NCBI GenBank assembly: GCA_004151065.3
Contig: NWUY0300010097.1
Location: 11,097 to 24,472, forward strand
Source of the DNA: Larix sibirica
Lineage: Eukaryota > Streptophyta > Pinopsida > Pinales > Pinaceae
Direction of reading: 5' to 3'
DNA length: 13,376 nucleotides
Shown: positions 8,356 to 13,376 of the stretch, piece after piece
Layout: each line of letters starts with the position of its first letter
Position numbering within the stretch: position 1 is the first letter of the stretch
Position numbers and translations under genes: made by a program
Notes under the pieces: generated by a model
The model's database searches: none
Told to the model about the DNA's origin: nothing
What the model saw: only the letters and a program-made list of their open reading frames with translations

Positions 8356-8397
8356 CATAGCTAACTCAATTTATTTTCGATGATTTAACTTATCAAT

Positions 8398-8624
8398 ACA
8401 TATTTCTGTTTAATAATATATTACTGTAAGAGATCTGTTTAATATATTATTTCTGCTTAATAATATATTAGTGAAAGAGATTTCTCCATCTGCCATGGCC
8501 ACTACTAGTATATTTGAAGAGATTAGTACAGTACATATTTCCATTTAATTAATGTATTATTTGTTGAGATTCACTTGAGATTTCCATCTGCCATGGCCAT
8601 TGCTAATATATTTGGAGAGAAAAG
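8398..8624. repeat. Imperfect direct repeat, two units
   Basis: The unit CATATTTC-GTTTAATAATATATTA...GAGATTTC-CCATCTGCCATGGCC appears at about 8398-8526 and again at 8532-8624. The core CCATCTGCCATGGCCA is identical in both. The first unit also has an internal reiteration of TTTAATAATATATTA. Local tandem duplication is likely; no function inferred. Confidence 0.55.
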
Positions 8625-8769
8625 TATCTTCGTCTGTTGTACATGCTCTCCGAGTGATGAACTCCAAGGCTAATGATCTCGTTTGAAACAAATATAGAAG
8701 GGACATATTTGACATTTGTTTACTTTATGATATTTGAGGCGTTTTCCATTTGCAAGTGTTACAGATGTG

Positions 8770-8890
8770 TTAGTGTTAATTTTTTTCTGGAGAACAATTT
8801 GATTAAAATATGGCTAATTATAATAGCCATGTAATTAGAGGGATTGTGTTTATTTTTAATTTTAAAAACAAAAACATAAAAGCTTTGAAT
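8770..8890 (-). repeat. Third copy of the LINE RT N-terminal segment
   Basis: On the minus strand this reads SFYVFVFKIKNKHNPSNYMA then IIISHILIKLF, closely matching the 7745-7680 copy. The plus-strand blocks ATGGCTAATTATAAT, ATAATTAGAGGG (GTAATTAGAGGG here), TTGTGTTTATT and AAAGCTTTGA are shared. It is about 1 kb from the other two copies and has no downstream RT, so it is a separate fragment or the other edge of a LINE split by later insertions. Confidence 0.68.
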
Positions 8891-9274
8891 TTATATTTTG
8901 GTTAACCTCAAATTGATGAATTTATAAATATAAATATAAAATAAAATTCTCTAATTTTTTTCAATAATCATGGTCATATTTCTATATCCATATAAATTTT
9001 ATTTAATTTCTAAAATAACATAGAAAATGTGAGTGATTAAGTTCTAATGGTAAGGATGTAATTAGGAAATAATGTATATTCATTTTTATAAAATGCCTTT
9101 CGTTTTAATTTAGCATCATTTTTACCATGATAAGTATTAACATTCCTCAAAAATCATGCTTCTTACAAAGGCAGCCATAGATCCATGAACTTGTAGTAAT
9201 GATTAAAAATATATATATCCTGATAAGTGGTAAAGCATACATATTAAAAACCCAAAAGTCCATGAACTCTAGCA
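8891..9274. other. AT-rich intergenic stretch
   Basis: Very AT-rich sequence with no recognisable gene or element. It probably lies just past the 3' end of the peroxidase transcript. Confidence 0.5.
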
Positions 9275-9280
9275 TTTATT
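9275..9280 (-). promoter_or_regulatory. Candidate poly(A) signal of the peroxidase gene
   Basis: TTTATT on the plus strand is AATAAA on the minus strand, 54 bases after the TGA stop. The spacing is short but acceptable for a plant 3' UTR. Confidence 0.45.
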
Positions 9281-9334
9281 AAAAATACATTATTGATGGC
9301 AGCGTAGAAAGAAAAGAATACTCTGTTCGTAGCA

Positions 9335-9720
9335 TCAATTAGGTTTCCTACAGTTTGTTCGGCTCTCTCCGCTTGTGCCCGTGAGAGGTTTAATGTTTCC
9401 CATATTCACCATAGCAGCGCTGAAGTCCATAAAGAAAGTGTTCGTATTGGTGCTATAGGTAGCAACCTGGGAGTCTGTAGAACCTCCGTTATATATCTGC
9501 TGGTCGGAGTGGAGAAGTCCCATTTGGCTCCTGAGATTATTGTAGTAGTTGTTGTCAAATGTGGTTGGACTCAGGAGATCCAAAGGTGAGAGGTTATCGT
9601 CGCTTCCTTTACTAGGGCAGTTTGTCTTGAGCGAAGTAGCGAATGCTGTCTTGATGTTGGATTCGTTGTAGATGCGAGTCCTGAAGCTTGTGCATCGGGC
9701 TTGACCAATGGTATGAGCAC
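9335..9720 (-). CDS. Class III secretory peroxidase, last exon (partial)
   Basis: Plant class III peroxidases are secreted haem enzymes that oxidise phenolics such as monolignols with hydrogen peroxide in the wall or vacuole. This exon encodes about 127 C-terminal residues of a protein usually near 310-350. It opens with [10 protein letters not shown], which holds the proximal haem histidine. Then come [17 protein letters not shown], the calcium-site and fold motif [31 protein letters not shown] and a final NCRKPN before TGA. Cysteines expected in this part are present. The acceptor ACTAG (9722-9721) follows a C/T-rich tract and splits the glycine codon after its first base, the usual place of the last intron in this family. 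The signal peptide, distal histidine and earlier exons are not in the window. The frame is intact. Confidence 0.93.
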
Positions 9721-10702
9721 CTAGTTAAATACAAAGAGAGAATTAAGAGTTGATATTATTGTAAAATACACAAGTAATTGTTTATATATAATATTTTTCA
9801 TCAAATATTCACAAATATATCATAAATGTATATACACAAGTAAAAACAAAAAGAACTAATGTTTTGGATAGTTTAACAAAAATTCTACTTTAAATTTAGA
9901 AAGAATTTAAATTGGTCCAATAAGAGTTAGAGAATTCTTGGCTTTGTAAAATATTTAAAAACAAAAATATAAAATCTCAACAACCTGGAATCGATTAGTG
10001 TGAGAGAATGCAAGTAGTTATTAATAATTATTTTAATAAGAAAGTGTTAAATTGAATGGTATTTCTATTTTATAGTGTTTAAATAATTAAAGTTTTTTTT
10101 TTTTTTTAAGGTGGTTTTCAAAATTTAATTGTCCACTAGTAAGAATATGCATCCATATTACACCTACACTTAATGTTTGACGAATTCGAATTTGTTCCGA
10201 ATTACCGTACACAAAATAGTAAATACCAATACGGCCGAATTATGCTACTATGATTTACACTTCAATTAGTTATGTAGTAACTGCATACAAGCTTTATGTC
10301 AAATTTTTGGTTGCGGGACATTTTATTGCCAAAATTTATGATATAAAATGAAATTATATTACTGCCCACTATCGACCAATGTAGGTCAATGGGACTCTAA
10401 AGTACAAAAAATGATAATAGCAACTAAAGAGTGTCTAGAGCATCATTGAAGTCAAGAAACAATGAAAGATAAAACCAAAAAACCTAAAAGGGTTGAACCA
10501 AAACAGGTAAACCTTAGACCATGTAGCAGAGGCAGAAACTCTATATGAAGAAACATATTTGTAGCAAAATAAGTTTACTGATTCATGAGCGGCAAGATCC
10601 TAGCTGGATTAAAGAAGGTGCCAACATCTCTGTTCACCATCGTGAAAGCACCAATGTTAAGCCTTATATTGTCCTTTAGAGAGTGACCTGTGCTAAGAAA
10701 GC
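9721..10702 (-). other. Probable last intron of the peroxidase gene
   Basis: AT-rich sequence beginning at the minus-strand acceptor, with a run of 15 T at 10093-10107. I looked for the preceding peroxidase exon (DLVALSG, RRDS, VSCADI) on the minus strand here and further right and found none. The intron is therefore long or the gene is truncated. Confidence 0.45.
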
Positions 10703-10797
10703 CCTACTGTGCTATCCTGGGGGTGCTAAGAGTCTCCTACTGTGCTATCCGGGGGTGCTAAGAGGACTCGATTGTGCTTCCCAGGGGGACTTTGGGA
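10703..10797. repeat. 33-bp minisatellite, about three units
   Basis: Units starting CCTACTGTGCTATCC at 10703 and 10736 share the tail GGGGGTGCTAAGAG. A more worn third unit starts near 10767 (CTCGATTGTGCTTCCCAGGGGG). It lies just left of the larger repeat array and may belong to the same element. Confidence 0.7.
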
Positions 10798-10850
10798 AAT
10801 CCTTGTTGAGTAAGTTACAAAAGGAATTCATATAGCAGGGGCATCAAGGA

Positions 10851-10997
10851 TCTTGTTAGATGGGAGTCACTAAAAGAAACCCACAAGTGGCGACGAGAAT
10901 CTTGTTAGGCAGCTGTTACTAAAATAAACCCACGAGTGGCATTAGGAACCTTGCTAGCCGGTGAAATGCTAAAGGCCATACATGCACATGTAGAGCC
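10851..10997. repeat. 49-bp tandem repeat, three units
   Basis: Units begin at TCTTGTTAG (10851), TCTTGTTAG (10900) and CCTTGCTAG (10949). They share ACTAAAA.AAACCCAC.AGTGGC. The set recurs in the second 459-bp copy (11319-11460), so the small repeats arose before the large duplication. Confidence 0.72.
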
Positions 10998-11783
10998 ATC
11001 TATCCCAATGCAAAGAACAAAGGGGTAAATGGGACAGGAAATTATAAATAAGCCATCATGATGAACATGCTGTCGTAATGTTTTGTTGCAGGTGGTCTTG
11101 AGACATTGACTCTTTGGTCAAGTGCAACATCCATGTTGCTCTTAGAGTTGGCCTTAGTTGCCGTCTATTCAAGAAAGTCCCTTTTGTCCATATACTGTTG
11201 AAGAAGTTTCTTTGATTATTGTAGTTCTCTATTTGACGATATTTACAACTTGTGTATTTATTGTTTAGTTCGATAATCTATTATGATAGTCTAAATTGTG
11301 TTGCTGCAATATTATAAAATGGGATTCACTAAAAGAAACCTACAAGCGGCAATGAGAATCTTGTTAGGTGGCTGTTTCTAAAATAAACCCACGAGTGGCA
11401 ATAGGAATCTTGCTAGCTGGTGAAATGCTAAAGGCCATACATGCACATGTAGAGACATCTATCCCAATACAAAGAACAAAGGAGTAAATGGAAGAGGAAA
11501 TTATAAATAAGCCATAAGCATCAAGATGAACATGCTGTTGTAATGTTTTGTTGCAGGTGGTCTTGAGACACTGACTCTTTGGTTAAGTGCAGCATCCATA
11601 TTGCTGTTAGAGTTGGCCTTGGTTGGCGTCTACTCAAGAAAGTTCCTTTTGTCCATATACCGGTGAAGAAGTTTCTTTGATTATTATAGTTCTATTTGAC
11701 GATATTTCTAAAACTTGTGTTTTTATTGTCTAGTTTGATAATCTCTTATGATAGTCTAAATTGTGTTGCTGCAATATTATAAA
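10860..11783. repeat. Tandem duplication of a 459-bp unit
   Basis: Copy 1 (10860-11318) and copy 2 (11319-11783) both start ATGGGA.TCACTAAAAGAAAC and end GTTGCTGCAATATTATAAA. They match almost continuously, roughly nine bases in ten by eye, with small indels (for example TAAGCATCA inserted in copy 2). No clear coding frame exists on either strand. It may be part of the LTR or leader of the gypsy-type element that follows, since a primer-binding-site-like motif lies 150 bases beyond copy 2. Confidence 0.85.
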
Positions 11784-12673
11784 TTTGCATTATTGTTTGA
11801 ATTTTGCACACTGTTGAATGTTGCTACTTAAATCTTGTCAACACTTTCTAGCTTTGGCAGTAGCATGGATTTTGGCTATTTCACCTACTCCTGCCTTGTT
11901 TATCAGATGTGATCAATTTACGATCATAACAATGGTATCAAAACACTTTCTTGGCCTTGTGGATGAGCACCAGTGATGGCAGAATTCTTATATCCAAAGA
12001 AATTAATACATGAGAGGTACAATGTTTGTAAGCTCCCCATTCATGAATATCCAGGCTTATAGGAATTTTATATTGAAGAATATCCAAACAAAATTTTCCA
12101 TAATATGTTTAGATTTATGAAGATTAGAGGAGATGGTTCATGGAACTTGATGACTTGATAGAGAGGAATTTACCAGTGATAAGGGACATGCAAGTTGTGT
12201 TGAATATTGTAAGGATGAAGTCAACACCCTAGTTTACATCTCAAATACTTAAGAATTCGAGGGCTTTTTCAATTGTTTCCACAGGATCTGTTAATGCTAG
12301 TGACAAAGAAGAGGATATTGTTGAATTCAAGGATTATTCCTTGTACACTGGAAATGATGTTGAGGATAATGACCAAGCTACCAATCCATTAGCTCATATG
12401 TCGAATAGACGCTGTTGAGAAGCCATGCAACAAACTCTGCTAACAATATGTTGTCTCTTAGAAGTGAAGAATTCGTTGGTTCCATTATTGTAGCAACTAA
12501 GGAAGTCTACAAGATCATTTACCTTGCAAAATTTTTGGCTTCTTAACTTAAAAGTGTTTTGGAACTGCACATTTAAATAGGCAATTATTAGAGTATTATT
12601 CTTTTTAACAAGAAAAGTTCTCGCTATTAGATTTAAGAGAATGATTGGTTGTCCATGACAAAAAGTTAAACAA
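11784..12673 (+). other. Degenerate leader or gag region of a retroelement
   Basis: Contains TGGTATCA (11933-11940) after CATAACA, a possible iMet primer binding site. Further on is a short acidic open stretch (about 12287-12414, with ASDKEEDIVEFKDYSLY). I cannot assign this to a named gag. If the motif is a true primer binding site, most of gag, protease and RT has been deleted, since only about 740 bases separate it from the RT end at 12674. Confidence 0.35.
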
Positions 12674-13118
12674 CAAGGAGGGGAACTCAAGATTGATTCT
12701 ACAAAGATGGAGGCCATCACTAAGGGGTCAACTCCAACAAATGTCACTGAAGTTAGGAGATTTTTGGAGGCAGCAAAAAACCTTCAAAAGTTCATAGCTT
12801 TCAGTGGGGAAAGAACCAACATAAATCCCTTGAAGAGCTCAAGTGAAAGATTAGCCAAGGACCATTTCTCATACTACCCAACTTTTTAGAATCCTTTCAA
12901 ATTGGAGATGGATGTAAGTGGCTATGCCATGGGGGTGGTTTTGATGCAAGGAGGAAGGCGAGTATGCTATTATTTTGGAATGTTTCATCAGGTTGTCCTA
13001 AACTACCCTGCCTATGATAAGGACTCTATTCCCTGGTTCAAGTTGTTAAGAAGTGGAAGCACTATCTGATGGGAAAGGAGACCATCATTCACACTGATCA
13101 CCATCCATTGTAGTATTT
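12674..13118 (+). pseudogene. Decayed Ty3/gypsy pol fragment (RT end and RNase H)
   Basis: Forward frames give QGGELKIDSTKMEAI then TPTNVTEVRRFLEAAKNLQ (12674-12798), the end of RT. A frame change at about 12799 gives FQWGKNQHKSLEELK, a stop at 12844, then KISQGPFLILPNF. The first frame resumes at 12890 with NPFKLEMDVSGYAMGVVLMQ, VVLNYPAYDKDS, and a third frame from 13036 gives VVKKWKHYLMGKETIIHTDHHPL. This is the connection and RNase H order of plant gypsy pol. Aspartates at VSGY and TDHH remain; the middle acidic site reads DKDS rather than KEL. A short deletion between KFIA and FQWG, frameshifts and stops show it is dead. Confidence 0.85.
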
Positions 13119-13119
13119 N

Positions 13120-13376
13120 ACTTTCTTCCCTTCTGACCCTGCTACAGTAGTCAGTCACATCTTAGCCTCCTTTTCAGCTTACTTCTCATTTTCTACGGTT
13201 TGCTAGTCCTTCCCTTTCCTCTGCGCTTGGCTCCGCCAAACCTATCGCATCGTAGTTTGACCACTCGTCGACTACCTGACGTCTTACTCCACTTGTCGTC
13301 TATCGACCATTTCTTGTCGATTCTCGACCTAACACAACATCTGTTGTGCTGCTCCAGTCAGTCACACCCCGACTGC
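13120..13376. other. C/T-rich tail of unlike composition, no feature
   Basis: Just after an N at 13119 the gypsy similarity stops. The sequence becomes rich in C and T and poor in G and A, with recurring GTCGA and TCGAC words (for example 13267-13271 and 13316-13320). No gene or repeat is recognised. It may be poor-quality read end, a clone junction or a different element. Confidence 0.55.

Noticed and set aside
10703-11783. CRISPR-like array
   Set aside because: Repeats are adjacent without unique spacers, of three different periods, in plant DNA with no cas genes.
12394-12747. 117-codon minus-strand frame near the gypsy fragment
   Set aside because: It overlaps the gypsy RT end on the opposite strand and shows no recognisable domain.

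Overview
The window is nuclear DNA from a seed plant. It holds the 3' part of one housekeeping gene, the last exon of a second gene on the opposite strand, and a dense set of old, broken transposable elements. The two plant genes point at each other. The plus-strand gene is 3-hydroxy-3-methylglutaryl-CoA reductase (HMGR; exons 2-4 at 4737-4918, 5201-5544 and 5645-5956). The minus-strand gene is a secretory class III peroxidase (last exon 9720-9335). Both exon sets read cleanly, with family motifs and consensus splice sites, but neither gene has its 5' exons here. If both genes are intact, HMGR intron 1 exceeds 4.7 kb and the last peroxidase intron exceeds 3.6 kb. Long, transposon-filled introns and many ancient retroelements fit a large plant genome such as a gymnosperm, but that is inference.

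From 1 to 4736 (probably HMGR intron 1) there is a tRNA-derived SINE candidate near 385 and a stretch open on both strands at 1189-1611 that I do not recognise. A degraded LTR retrotransposon of about 2.65 kb follows (1566-4211). It has two roughly 280-bp diverged LTRs, a tRNA-iMet-type primer binding site directly after the 5' LTR, and a short remnant resembling copia RNase H and the pol C-terminus near its 3' end. From 4737 to about 6450 lie the HMGR exons and the downstream flank.

From about 6755 to 8890 the minus strand carries a decayed LINE reverse transcriptase, probably RTE-like. Its catalytic YADD has become a run of valines, and its N-terminal RT segment is present three times (7526-7772, 7773-7957, 8770-8890). 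From 9275 to 9720 is the peroxidase exon with a candidate poly(A) signal.

From 10703 to 11783 there is a nested tandem-repeat array (33-bp, 49-bp and 459-bp periods). After it come a primer-binding-site-like motif at 11933 and a decayed Ty3/gypsy RT-RNase H fragment at 12674-13118. The last 257 bases (13120-13376) differ sharply in composition and may be low-quality or joined sequence.

HMGR makes mevalonate for cytosolic isoprenoids and the peroxidase is a secreted haem enzyme. Nothing links them functionally; they are simply neighbours. I found no evidence of a new multi-gene system. The most informative signals are the fossil elements, the nested repeat array and the anomalous right end.
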